This document shows positions 7,918-16,777 of a stretch of DNA of 64,000 bases, in pieces (within the stretch, counting starts at the first letter, position 1; every line of letters begins with the position of its first letter). Location of the stretch: assembly GCA_948736885.1 (NCBI GenBank), contig CAPXWY010000001.1:1-64000 (forward strand), written 5' to 3'. A program made the position numbers and the translations under genes. Source of the stretch: an uncultured Alistipes sp. (lineage in GTDB: Bacteria; Bacteroidota; Bacteroidia; Bacteroidales; Rikenellaceae). The notes below the pieces were generated by a model, which was given only the letters and a program-made list of their open reading frames with translations, ran no database searches and was not told the DNA's origin.

Positions 7918-10290
7918 TTAATAAAGGTTCCAGCGCATGCCGATGTAGAATTTGCGGCCCATGAGCGGTCCCCAAACGTTCATCGAGTTGAACTCCGCGG
8001 ACCACGGGTTGCCGGCCCCCACAATGGGGTCCTTCTGGCGGTAGTCGGCAATGTTCTCGCAACCCACATAGACGTCGAACTTACCCAGCTTGCGGCTTAC
8101 CTGCGCGAAGAACATCGGATAGCTGGGCGAATAGTTGTCGAAATCGGGCTGTCCGCCGGCCCCGAAACGCGGCACGCGCGACGGACCGTTAAGCTGCGCC
8201 GTAGCGTCGAAGACCCAGCGGCGGAACTTGGTGGCATACTGAATGTTGAGCAGCGTTTTGTAGCGGCTCACCAAGGGTCGTTCGACCCGCCTGGTAGTGC
8301 CGTCAGGACGGTCGATCGTCATTTCGCTGTCCGTATAGCGGAACGTCGCGAAGATGTCGAGCCGTTCGACGGGCGTCCACGAGAAATCCACCTGATAGGT
8401 ATCCGTGAAGGAACGGCCGCGGCTGTCGTAGATGTTGATATACTGCGGGTTCCACTCCTGGTCGGCCACCACGGCACGGTAGAACTGCGTGCGGAAATAA
8501 TCGAAGCTCAGCGTCATGTTGTCCTGCCCCAGCGCCGAGAAAGTCTGCGTCAGGCTTCCGCCCGCGGTCAGCGCCATTTCCATTCGGTCAAGGCTGCGGA
8601 AAGCCGTTTCGCTCGCCGCAGTATCGCCGTCGAAGATAATCCGGCGCCCGGTGGCCAGGATGCCGATGTTGTCGGTGATGACGTTGGTCGAACGGTAGCC
8701 CAGGCCCGCCGAAGCTCGCAGCGTGGTCGTCGGCGTAATGTTCCACTTCACATGCCCGCGCGGCGTGAAATAAAACTTGTCGTAATAGCTGTTGTAGTCG
8801 CCGCGCACACCCGCCACCAACGAAAACTTATCCTTGATAGTATAGGTATACTCGGCGTAGGCGCCCGCCTCGTGTTCGGTGCGGTTGAGTTTGTAGAGCG
8901 CCGCCCCCTGCCCCGCAATCCAGGGCGTGTTGTTGAGCAGCGTCTCGCGCACGGCCGAAGTATGGCCCTGCAAACCCACGTTGAGCGACGAACGGTAGGT
9001 GAAATAATGGGCATACATCAGATTGGCCGACAGCGTGTTTTCGTTGCCGCCGTAATCGTTGAGCCCGAAATAGGCGTCCTCGTTGAAGTGGTCGAAATCG
9101 ACGACGAAAGCGAGGTTGGAACGCATCTCGTCGGCTTCCTCCTCATCGTAGACCGACGGACCGACGGGGGTGCCGACCTTGAAATACCCGTTGGCTCCGC
9201 GGTTGCGGATGTGCGAGCCGTAGAGCGGCATGGGCTTGCCCTCGGCCTGCCAGTCCCAGTCCTCGGCCATCGCTTCGCGCATGGCGGCCGTGTTCTTGTA
9301 GCCTATCATGCCGCCCAAACGGTTTTCCTGCACGAACTTCCAGCCCCAGCGCACCTGCGTACCGTTGTCGGCCGCGTAGAGCCACTTGTTGGCCACGTTG
9401 ATCTGGTCGGCCTTGGGCAGGTCGCGGAATCCGTCGTGGTTGTGGTCCATCTTGCGCACGTCGGTGTCCATCGAACCGTGGAGCAGCACGACGGACGAAA
9501 GTTTCTTGTCGCGCGAAACGGGAAAAGCCGACGACAGATTGACTTCGGGCCGCAGCTCGTCGTCGAGGTAAAGATTGACGAAGAGCCGTTCGTCGTCCGT
9601 AGGCTTGCGGTGCTCCAGATTGATCTGGCCCGTGATGGCCTCGTGGCCCGCCGTCACCGACGAAACGCCCTTGGAGACCTGAATCGAATTGAGCCACATG
9701 CCCGGCGTGTAGCTCAGCCCGTAGGGAGCCGACAGACCGCGCATGATGGGGCGGTTCTCGTCGAGAATCTGCGTGTAGGTTCCGGCCAGCCCCAGCATCT
9801 TGATTTGCCGCGCCCCCGAAATGGCGTCGCTGTAACCGACGGTGACCGACGCCGAATTCTCGAACGACTCGGCCAGGTTGCAGCAGGCCATCTTGCAGAG
9901 CCCCGCGAACGAAATCATTTCGCCCTTGAGAATGCCGTCGCGCTTGACGTAGTTGCCGCTGAGCGTACCCTCGATCACCACGTCGTCCAGCGCGACGCCC
10001 TCGTTCTGCAAGGCGAATTCGACGCGCGGCGTACCGGCCGCCACCTGCAAGGTGTCGTTCAGATAGCCCAGATAAGTAGCTACCAGCTTGTTGTAATTCT
10101 TGACGCGGTGCAGTTGGAACGCACCCGTCGCATCGGTGCTCGCCCCCACGTTCGTGCCGGCCCAATAGACCGCGGCCCCGACCAAAGGCTGCCCTTCGGC
10201 ATCGCGCACCGTCCCCCGCAGCTCCTGCGCGACGACCGCGCCGCAAACGGCAAGGGACAAAAACGAAAGAATGAATGTCTTGATTTTCAT
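7918..10290 (-). CDS. TonB-dependent outer-membrane receptor, probable metal uptake
   Basis: A 790-residue protein starting at the ATG at 10290, which begins a clean signal peptide (to about residue 22). A CarboxypepD_reg-like beta domain (residues about 23-105) is followed by a plug with MACCNLAESFENSASV and then a 22-strand-type barrel ending in an aromatic residue (RWNLY). The CCNL plug motif is, in my recollection, typical of Bacteroidetes receptors paired with HMA proteins. With the HMA protein downstream and the Cys/His-rich protein upstream it suggests import of copper or another soft metal; the ligand is inferred only. Confidence 0.85.
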   Translation of the reverse strand: MKIKTFILSFLSLAVCGAVVAQELRGTVRDAEGQPLVGAAVYWAGTNVGASTDATGAFQLHRVKNYNKLVATYLGYLNDTLQVAAGTPRVEFALQNEGVALDDVVIEGTLSGNYVKRDGILKGEMISFAGLCKMACCNLAESFENSASVTVGYSDAISGARQIKMLGLAGTYTQILDENRPIMRGLSAPYGLSYTPGMWLNSIQVSKGVSSVTAGHEAITGQINLEHRKPTDDERLFVNLYLDDELRPEVNLSSAFPVSRDKKLSSVVLLHGSMDTDVRKMDHNHDGFRDLPKADQINVANKWLYAADNGTQVRWGWKFVQENRLGGMIGYKNTAAMREAMAEDWDWQAEGKPMPLYGSHIRNRGANGYFKVGTPVGPSVYDEEEADEMRSNLAFVVDFDHFNEDAYFGLNDYGGNENTLSANLMYAHYFTYRSSLNVGLQGHTSAVRETLLNNTPWIAGQGAALYKLNRTEHEAGAYAEYTYTIKDKFSLVAGVRGDYNSYYDKFYFTPRGHVKWNITPTTTLRASAGLGYRSTNVITDNIGILATGRRIIFDGDTAASETAFRSLDRMEMALTAGGSLTQTFSALGQDNMTLSFDYFRTQFYRAVVADQEWNPQYINIYDSRGRSFTDTYQVDFSWTPVERLDIFATFRYTDSEMTIDRPDGTTRRVERPLVSRYKTLLNIQYATKFRRWVFDATAQLNGPSRVPRFGAGGQPDFDNYSPSYPMFFAQVSRKLGKFDVYVGCENIADYRQKDPIVGAGNPWSAEFNSMNVWGPLMGRKFYIGMRWNLY

Positions 10291-10359
10291 GATTTTCCGT
10301 AATCGGTTAAAAACTCTTTTCCGGTCGGATGCCTGCACGAGGTATCCGCCGCAACGTTT

Positions 10360-10779
10360 CTAAGCCGACACGGGAGGAGCCCGCAGTCCGCCGACCGCCA
10401 AGAACGGCGCGGCTATCAAAGGAACGGGCTGCGCGGGAGCATTCCGGCGCAGGGCGGGCACATGGGCGGGACACGGACACTCGACCGCCAGCGACGGCGG
10501 CAGGAACGTCACGGCACAGCGCGTGGCTTTGTCGTCGTCGTTGTGGATGCCGGTGTAGAGCTTGACCGCGGTGGAATGGCGGTCGCAGGGACATGCCGTG
10601 TGCAGCGCTTCGGCACCGCCCACGGCCTCGGCGTCAACGTGTCCGGACGCACAGCAGAGGTGCTCCGCAGCGTGGACCGCTTCGAGACAACGGCACGACA
10701 ACGAACGATAGGCCGTCCCGCCCGTCGCCAGCAGATAGACGACGAGCAGCAAGGACGATATGTATCTTCTGAAGCCCAT
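10360..10779 (-). CDS. Cys/His-rich small membrane-anchored protein
   Basis: A 139-residue protein starting at the ATG at 10779 (an ATG at 10788 is also possible). Residues about 7-25 form one hydrophobic segment or signal anchor. The rest is unusually rich in Cys and His: CRC, LCC, CPCDRH and CPCPAH clusters, consistent with metal binding. I do not recognise a named family with certainty. It leads the gene set that continues with the TonB-dependent receptor and HMA protein and has its own good promoter. The terminal Pro/Ala-rich tail carries no motif. Confidence 0.65.
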   Translation of the reverse strand: MGFRRYISSLLLVVYLLATGGTAYRSLSCRCLEAVHAAEHLCCASGHVDAEAVGGAEALHTACPCDRHSTAVKLYTGIHNDDDKATRCAVTFLPPSLAVECPCPAHVPALRRNAPAQPVPLIAAPFLAVGGLRAPPVSA

Positions 10780-10833
10780 TGTTACCATGGCCGGGAGCCC
10801 GACGCTTCCAACGTCGAACGGCCCGACCGACCG

Positions 10834-10864
10834 CAAAGGTATGAAAAATAACGGAAATATCCAA
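10834..10864 (-). promoter_or_regulatory. Promoter of the metal-uptake gene set
   Basis: Minus-strand TTG (10862-10864), 20-bp spacer and TACCTTTG (10834-10841) match the Bacteroidetes consensus. Transcription would begin near 10828. Confidence 0.75.
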
Positions 10865-10896
10865 CAACCGGGCCGAAAGAGCAGCCGAAGGAACCC

Positions 10897-10938
10897 GAAT
10901 TGCGAATTATGAATTGCGAATTATGAATTGTGAATTCA
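10897..10938. repeat. Three tandem 14-bp repeats upstream of recQ
   Basis: GAATTGCGAATTAT occurs twice perfectly (10897-10910, 10911-10924), then once with changes (10925-10938). The array ends 9 bp before the recQ -7 box. Confidence 0.8.
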
Positions 10939-10946
10939 AATTAAAC

Positions 10947-10954
10947 TATCTTTG
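10947..10954 (+). promoter_or_regulatory. recQ -7 box immediately before the start codon
   Basis: TATCTTTG ends 4 nt before the ATG at 10959. Since Bacteroidetes transcripts start about 5-8 nt past this box, recQ mRNA is probably leaderless. No well-spaced TTG was found upstream (nearest gives 16 bp). Confidence 0.6.
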
Positions 10955-10958
10955 TGCT

Positions 10959-12866
10959 ATGCAACCGGGCGACGAAAAAACATACGAAGCGCTGCGGCGC
11001 TACTGGGGATTCGGCGAGTTCCGGCCCGTACAGCTGGAAATCATCCGCTCGGTGCTGGCCGGGCACGACACGCTGGCGCTGATGCCCACGGGCGGCGGCA
11101 AGTCGCTGACGTACCAGGTGCCGACGATGACCCGCCAGGGGCTCTGCATCGTCGTGACGCCGCTCATCGCCCTGATGAAGGACCAGGTCGACCGCCTGCG
11201 CGCACGCCGCATCCCGGCCGTCGCCATCCACTCGGGCCTCACGCCGCGGCAAATCGACATCGCGCTGGACAACTGCGCCTACGGCGACGTAAAATTCCTC
11301 TACGTGGCGCCCGAGCGGCTGGCCACCGAAGCGTTCCGCCTGCGCGTCGAGCGGATGAACGTCCAGCTTATCGCCGTCGACGAAGCCCACTGCATCTCGC
11401 AATGGGGCTACGACTTCCGGCCGTCGTACCTGCGCATCGCCGAACTGCGCGAAAAACTCCCCGGCGTTCCGGTCCTGGCGCTCACGGCTTCGGCCACGAA
11501 ACCCGTCACGGACGACATCATGCACCGCCTGCGATTCGCCGAACCCCGCTTGCTGCGAAGCAGCTTCGCCCGCCCCAATCTCTCCTACAGCGTCCGCCGC
11601 ACGGACGACAAGAACGGCCAGCTGCTGCGTCTGGTGCGCAACGTGGCGGGGTCGGGTATCGTCTACATGCGCACGCGCGAGGGCACCGAACAAGTGGCGG
11701 CGCTGCTGCGCGACGAGGGCATCGCGGCGCTGGCCTACCACGGAGGACTGCCCTCCGCCGAACGCGCCCTGCGGCAGGAAGAATGGGTCAAGAACAAGGT
11801 CCGGGTCATGGTGGCGACGAACGCGTTCGGCATGGGCATCGACAAGCCCGACGTGCGGTTCGTGGTCCACTACTCGATTTGCGATTCGCTCGAAAGCTAC
11901 TACCAGGAAGCCGGGCGGGCCGGACGCGACGGACAGCGGGCCTATGCCCTGCTGCTCGCGGCGTCGGACGACAACGCCCGCGCAGAACAGCGCTTCAAGA
12001 AGGAATTTCCGCCGCTGGACCAAATCAAGGATATTTACGAACAGGTCTGCTCCTACCTCCAGGTCGGCATCGGCGACGGGGCCGGAACGGCCTGCCTGTT
12101 CAACCTCCACGACTTCTGCGCCCGGCAGCACCTGTGGTCGGGCACGGTCGTGGGAGCGCTCAGGCTCCTGCAGCAGAACGGCTATCTGACGCTGACCGAC
12201 GCGCAGGAGAACCCCGCGCGCATCATGTTCGCCGTCCACCGCGACGACCTCTACAAGCTGCGCGTCGAGCGCAGCGACCTCGACCACTTCATCCGCACGC
12301 TCCTGCGCCTGTACAACGGCATCTTCACCGAATTCCGCCCCATCGACGAAGCCGAAATCGCCACCTGGAGCGGCTACACCGCCGACAAAGTCAAGGAGCT
12401 GCTCAAGCGGCTGTGGCAGCTGCGCGTCATCCGCTACGTCCCCTCGAACCGCTCGCCTATCCTCTATTTCAACCAGGAACGGCTGCCGCGCGCCGACCTC
12501 TACATCGCCCCCGAGACCTACCAGCGGCGGCAGGAGCTGCTGCGCGAACGCTTCAGCCACATGACCGCCTACGCCGCCAACGACACGGAGTGCCGCAGTG
12601 CGGTGCTGGAACGCTATTTCGGTTCGGAAGAAACAACAGCGTGCGGCATCTGCGACCTCTGCCTGGCGCGCCGCCGGGCCGCGAAACAGGATGACGGGCT
12701 GCCTGCGCGGATACTGGAGCAGCTCGCGGCGGGCCCGGCCAAGGCACGCACGCTGGCAGACGCAGTCGCAGCACCGCCCGAACGGGTGGCCGAAGCGGTG
12801 CGCCGGCTGCTCGACGAGGGGAAAATCGCGGCCGACGAAGCGGGAAATCTGAGAATTATTGCGTAA
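10959..12866 (+). CDS. recQ: ATP-dependent DNA helicase RecQ
   Basis: A 635-residue protein. The start at 10959 gives the usual RecQ N-terminus; upstream in-frame codons lie in the repeat array. Visible motifs: P-loop TGGGKS (44-49), DEAH box with the RecQ continuation DEAHCISQWG (141-150), TASAT, YMRTREGTE, and motif VI YYQEAGRAGRDG. The RQC part carries the zinc-binding cysteines (ECRSAVLERYF then CGICDLC). The C-terminal 60 residues form a short helical domain, with no clear HRDC. It unwinds DNA 3' to 5' in recombination and repair. The DEDD exonuclease gene follows after 26 nt. Confidence 0.96.
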   Translation: MQPGDEKTYEALRRYWGFGEFRPVQLEIIRSVLAGHDTLALMPTGGGKSLTYQVPTMTRQGLCIVVTPLIALMKDQVDRLRARRIPAVAIHSGLTPRQIDIALDNCAYGDVKFLYVAPERLATEAFRLRVERMNVQLIAVDEAHCISQWGYDFRPSYLRIAELREKLPGVPVLALTASATKPVTDDIMHRLRFAEPRLLRSSFARPNLSYSVRRTDDKNGQLLRLVRNVAGSGIVYMRTREGTEQVAALLRDEGIAALAYHGGLPSAERALRQEEWVKNKVRVMVATNAFGMGIDKPDVRFVVHYSICDSLESYYQEAGRAGRDGQRAYALLLAASDDNARAEQRFKKEFPPLDQIKDIYEQVCSYLQVGIGDGAGTACLFNLHDFCARQHLWSGTVVGALRLLQQNGYLTLTDAQENPARIMFAVHRDDLYKLRVERSDLDHFIRTLLRLYNGIFTEFRPIDEAEIATWSGYTADKVKELLKRLWQLRVIRYVPSNRSPILYFNQERLPRADLYIAPETYQRRQELLRERFSHMTAYAANDTECRSAVLERYFGSEETTACGICDLCLARRRAAKQDDGLPARILEQLAAGPAKARTLADAVAAPPERVAEAVRRLLDEGKIAADEAGNLRIIA

Positions 12867-12892
12867 ATTTGCAGGAACATCACGGCTACCCA

Positions 12893-13504
12893 ATGTCTAC
12901 GACCAACACCTTTACGGACAAGATAAGCAACGAGCTGACGGCCGGGCTTCCGGCCATCGAATTCCGGGGCGAAATCCGCATTGTCGACCACGAACGCGAC
13001 ATCGCCGCGGCCTGCAAGGACCTTGCGCGGCACCCCGTCATCGGATTCGACACCGAGACGCGCCCCTCGTTCCGGCCGGGAGTGACCTACCGCGTATCGC
13101 TGCTGCAGCTCTCCACGCCGGAACGCTGCTACCTGTTCCGGCTGAACAAGATACCCTTGGCCAAACCCATCCTGCAACTGCTCGAAGACCGCAGCGTGCT
13201 CAAAATCGGCGCCGACGTCAACGGCGACCTGCGCTCGCTGCACCAGATCCGCCACTTCCGCGACGGCGGATTCGTGGACCTGCAGCTCCTTGCGGCCGAA
13301 TGGGGCATCGCCGAAAAGAGCCTGCGCAAACTCTCGGCCATCGTGCTGGGCAAACGCGTATCGAAAGCCCAGCGCCTGAGCAACTGGGAAGCGGCGACGC
13401 TGACCGACAAGCAACAACTCTACGCCGCGACGGACGCGTGGGTCTGCACACGCATCTACGAACGTCTGCTACGAACCCCGAAACTCAAAAAACCGCAACC
13501 ATGA
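12893..13504 (+). CDS. DEDDy 3'-5' exonuclease domain protein (RNase D/WRN-like)
   Basis: A 203-residue protein with a single 3'-5' exonuclease domain. The four acidic residues and the tyrosine of the DEDDy type are visible: Asp53 and Glu55 (FDTETRP), Asp112 (NGDL), Tyr177 and Asp181 (YAATDAW). It is closest to stand-alone WRN-exonuclease-like or RNase D-like proteins; it lacks HRDC domains, so it is not full RNase D. The ATG at 12893 is preferred over 12869 because it matches the usual N-terminus. A -7-like TAAATTTG (12864-12871) overlaps the recQ stop. Its stop overlaps the next start (ATGA). Confidence 0.88.
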   Translation: MSTTNTFTDKISNELTAGLPAIEFRGEIRIVDHERDIAAACKDLARHPVIGFDTETRPSFRPGVTYRVSLLQLSTPERCYLFRLNKIPLAKPILQLLEDRSVLKIGADVNGDLRSLHQIRHFRDGGFVDLQLLAAEWGIAEKSLRKLSAIVLGKRVSKAQRLSNWEAATLTDKQQLYAATDAWVCTRIYERLLRTPKLKKPQP

Positions 13505-14697
13505 TACCTCAAGTATACCTGCGCAAAGGCAAGGAAGAATCGCTGGCCCGCCGCCACCCCTGGATTTTCTCGGGCGCCATCGACTACATCAAGGCCGAAG
13601 AGGAGGAATTCGCCGAAGGGGCGCTGGTCGAAGTCTACACCCGCGCAGGCGAATTCATCGCCCAAGGCCACTACCAGGTAGGCTCCATCGCGGTGCGCGT
13701 ACTCTCGTTCGAGCGCGAGGCCATCGACCAGGCGTGGTGGAACCGCCGCATAGCCAGCGCCTACGGCGTGCGCCGCACGCTGGGACTGACCGACGACCCG
13801 TCGACGACGTGCTACCGGCTGATTCACGGCGAGGGCGATTCGCTGCCGGGGCTGGTGGTCGACATCTACGGCACGACGGCCGTGGTGCAGTGCCACTCGG
13901 TAGGCATGTACCTTGCGCGCCGTGAAATCGCCGAAGCGATCCGCGCAGCATACGGCGACAGCATCACAGCCATCTACGACAAATCGTCGCAGACACTGCC
14001 CTACAAAGCGGAGCTGAACGCGGTGGACGGCTATCTGTGGGGCACGACGGACCATGCGTCGCAGGTAGTGCTGGAACACGGCGAGAAATTCGTGGTCAAC
14101 TGGGAAAAAGGCCAGAAGACGGGCTTCTTCCTGGACCAGCGCGAAAACCGCGAACTGGTGAAACGCTACGCCAAAGGCCGCACGGTGCTGAACACGTTCT
14201 GCTACACGGGCGGATTCTCGGTCTACGCACTTTCGGGCGGCGCCAAGGAAGTCTGCTCGGTGGACTCGTCGGAGCGGGCCGTAGCCCTGGCGACGGAAAA
14301 CATGCGGCTGAACTTCGGCGAAGGAGCCCCCCACACCGAAGTGGCGGCCGACGCGGTGGAATACCTGCGCGACATAGGCGACAAATACGACCTGATCATT
14401 CTCGACCCTCCGGCCTTCGCCAAGCACCACAAAGTGCTCGGCAACGCGATGCAAGGCTACAAGCGACTGAACGCCAGAGCCATGGCGCAGATAAAACCGG
14501 GCGGCATCCTCTTCACGTTCTCGTGCTCGCAGGCGGTATCCAAGGAGTTGTTCCGCACGACGGTATTTTCGGCGGCGGCCATAGCGGGGCGCAAGGTCCG
14601 CATCCTGCACCAGCTGACCCAACCGGCCGACCACCCGATCAACATCTACCACCCCGAGGGCGAATACCTCAAGGGGTTGGTGCTGTATGTGGAATAG
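13501..14697 (+). CDS. rlmI: PUA-domain class I rRNA cytosine methyltransferase (RlmI family)
   Basis: A 398-residue protein, usual length for RlmI/YccW. The N-terminal PUA-like RNA-binding domain (residues 1-75) includes RRHPWIFSGAI. A linker beta domain is followed by the SAM-dependent methyltransferase fold with GQKTGFFLDQR, NTFCYTGGFSVYA (SAM-binding loop), LIILDPPAFAK and FTFSCS. In E. coli RlmI methylates C1962 of 23S rRNA to m5C; the same role is inferred here. It overlaps the exonuclease gene by 4 nt, so recQ, exonuclease and this gene look like one operon. Confidence 0.92.
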   Translation: MIPQVYLRKGKEESLARRHPWIFSGAIDYIKAEEEEFAEGALVEVYTRAGEFIAQGHYQVGSIAVRVLSFEREAIDQAWWNRRIASAYGVRRTLGLTDDPSTTCYRLIHGEGDSLPGLVVDIYGTTAVVQCHSVGMYLARREIAEAIRAAYGDSITAIYDKSSQTLPYKAELNAVDGYLWGTTDHASQVVLEHGEKFVVNWEKGQKTGFFLDQRENRELVKRYAKGRTVLNTFCYTGGFSVYALSGGAKEVCSVDSSERAVALATENMRLNFGEGAPHTEVAADAVEYLRDIGDKYDLIILDPPAFAKHHKVLGNAMQGYKRLNARAMAQIKPGGILFTFSCSQAVSKELFRTTVFSAAAIAGRKVRILHQLTQPADHPINIYHPEGEYLKGLVLYVE

Positions 14698-14771
14698 ATT
14701 TCGGGGCGTTCGCTCCCTCGACGAATGAAACCCCGCCACTTCATTCATTATTAACTATACGCTATTCACTC

Positions 14772-14802
14772 AAAAAACCGCGCCGGAAAAACCGACGCGG
14801 TT
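14772..14802 (-). terminator. Terminator of the DUF349-pyrG-yidC operon
   Basis: Stem AACCGCG (14796-14802 with 14776-14782, minus-strand reading) followed on the minus strand by TTTTTTG. It sits 32 nt past the yidC stop and may also stop the convergent rlmI transcript. Confidence 0.8.
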
Positions 14803-14833
14803 ACTGCATAAGCGGATGGCCCGCTAAGCATTC

Positions 14834-16762
14834 TTACTTCTTCCGTGCGTGCTGCTGGGCCTCCTGCTGGCGCAGAAGCTCCTCGTAACGCTGTTGGAAC
14901 TTCGATTTCTTGCCGTTGGACTTCTTGGCGGCATTGGCGGCCATGACGGCCTGAATCTTCCCGTCGTCGACCAGCCGCCGGATGACGAGCGTCTGCCCGA
15001 TAGTCAGCAAGTTGGAGAGCAGGTAGTAATAGCACAGACCGCTGGCGTAGTCGTTGAACCAGAAGAGCAGCATCAGCGGCATCATGTAAACCATCATGAA
15101 CTTCATACCGGCCATCTGCGGCTGCGAAGAAGCGGTCTGCTGGTAATTGTAGTAAGAATAAGCGAAAGTCGAAAGGCACATCAACAACGCAAACAACGAC
15201 ACATGGTCGCCGTAGAACGGAATCGAAAACGGCAGGTTCAAGATGCTGTCGTACGACGAAAGGTCGTGCGCCCACAGGAACGACTGCCCGCGCAGCTCGA
15301 TGGAAGCCGGGAAGAAGCGGAACATGGCAATAAGGATGGGCATCTGGATGAGCATGGGGATGCACCCGCCCATGGGGTTGATGCCTGCCTTTTTGTAGAG
15401 TTCCATGGTGGCCTGCTGGCGTTTCATGGCGTCCTCCTGCTTGGGATACTTCTTGGTCAGCTCGTCGACCTGCGGCTTGATAAGGCGCATCTTGGCCATC
15501 GAAATGTAGCTCTTGTAGGTGAGCGGCGAAATGACCAGCCGGATCAAGACGGCGAGAATCAGAATGATGATGCCGAAGCTGCCTATGTAATTGCGCAGGA
15601 AATCGAAGACGGGGATGACGCACCAGCGGTTGATCCACCCGAAGATGCCCCAGCCGAGCGGGATGAGCCGTTCGAGCGAAAGGCGTTCGCCGCCGGCCTC
15701 GACCTTGCGCAGGATGGAATACTTGTTGGGCCCGAAGTAAAAGGCGAAGTCGTAGCCCTGCGTCTGCGGAGTATAGGGCACGGCCATCTGTGCGGCGAAG
15801 TCCTTGACGTAACCGCTGCCGGGCTGTGCCGTGGCGAACGACATGTCGGCGTAGGAGACGTTCTCCGGAGCGATGAAGACCGACGAGAAGAACTGCTGCT
15901 TGAAAGCCACCCAGTTGACCGCCGTGGTGACGTTCTTGGACTTGGTGCCATCGCTCATGCCCAGCTCTTCGATGGACGATTCGCCGGGGAAACGGTAGGC
16001 GACGGTCGTATACATGTTCTCGTTCTTGAACCCGCGCTCGTTCTGATAGGAGACGTTGGCCCACTGGATGCCGATGGACGACTGGTTGGCCATTTCGGGC
16101 GCCATGCCGACCAGCCGCACGTCGAAGTCGACCAGATAGTCGCGCTGGGGCGAGACCCCATTATATATAAGGTATTCGTATTCGAGCCAGGCCCCGCCGC
16201 TGACGGGCAGGCGCATGACCACCGACTGCGCACCCTCGGCCGTGGTCCGGACGGGCTCGGCGGCAAAGGTGTAGTCGGCCGTATTGACAGGCACGTTGTT
16301 CGTGCCGTTCTTGACGTAGAACGTGAGGGCGAAACGGGCGCTGGCCGGGTCGAACAGCTCGACCGGCTGGTGGCGCTCGTGACGCGGTGCATACTTCGTG
16401 TAATCCTTGAGCGTCACGCCCTTGATTTGTCCGCCGCGGGTGGAGAAACGCACTGCCATGACGTCGTTCTCGACGGTGAATTCCTCGGCAGCGGCGGCCT
16501 CGGCGGCTGCCAGCGTCTCGCCGACGAGCGAAACCCGGCGCTGCTGCTCCTGCTCGGTGACCACCGATTCGGCGGCGCTTCCGCTCCCGACCGCATCGGC
16601 AGGCAGCACGGCGGGTGCCGACGCTGCGGCGACCGAATCCTGATAAGCCTGCCACTGGGCCAGCTCCTGCTGGTAGCGCTTCTGCTCGCGGCTGCTGTAA
16701 AAGGTGAATCCCGCGAAGAGGAGCGCGATCACCACGATTCCTATGATTGATTTCTTATCCAT
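14834..16762 (-). CDS. yidC: Membrane protein insertase YidC
   Basis: A 642-residue protein, longer than E. coli YidC (548) as usual in Bacteroidetes. It has an N-terminal signal anchor (residues 5-21), a large periplasmic beta-sandwich domain (about 70-350), then the conserved five-helix insertase core with GWINRWCVIPVFDFL, MRLIKPQVDELTKKYPKQEDAMKRQ (cytosolic hairpin, near 430-460), GGCIPMLIQMPILIAMFRFF, and a basic C-terminal tail. It inserts and folds inner-membrane proteins with or without SecYEG. It is the last gene after pyrG (15-nt gap) and the DUF349 gene. Confidence 0.97.
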   Translation of the reverse strand: MDKKSIIGIVVIALLFAGFTFYSSREQKRYQQELAQWQAYQDSVAAASAPAVLPADAVGSGSAAESVVTEQEQQRRVSLVGETLAAAEAAAAEEFTVENDVMAVRFSTRGGQIKGVTLKDYTKYAPRHERHQPVELFDPASARFALTFYVKNGTNNVPVNTADYTFAAEPVRTTAEGAQSVVMRLPVSGGAWLEYEYLIYNGVSPQRDYLVDFDVRLVGMAPEMANQSSIGIQWANVSYQNERGFKNENMYTTVAYRFPGESSIEELGMSDGTKSKNVTTAVNWVAFKQQFFSSVFIAPENVSYADMSFATAQPGSGYVKDFAAQMAVPYTPQTQGYDFAFYFGPNKYSILRKVEAGGERLSLERLIPLGWGIFGWINRWCVIPVFDFLRNYIGSFGIIILILAVLIRLVISPLTYKSYISMAKMRLIKPQVDELTKKYPKQEDAMKRQQATMELYKKAGINPMGGCIPMLIQMPILIAMFRFFPASIELRGQSFLWAHDLSSYDSILNLPFSIPFYGDHVSLFALLMCLSTFAYSYYNYQQTASSQPQMAGMKFMMVYMMPLMLLFWFNDYASGLCYYYLLSNLLTIGQTLVIRRLVDDGKIQAVMAANAAKKSNGKKSKFQQRYEELLRQQEAQQHARKK

Positions 16763-16777
16763 CTATGAACTGACTAT

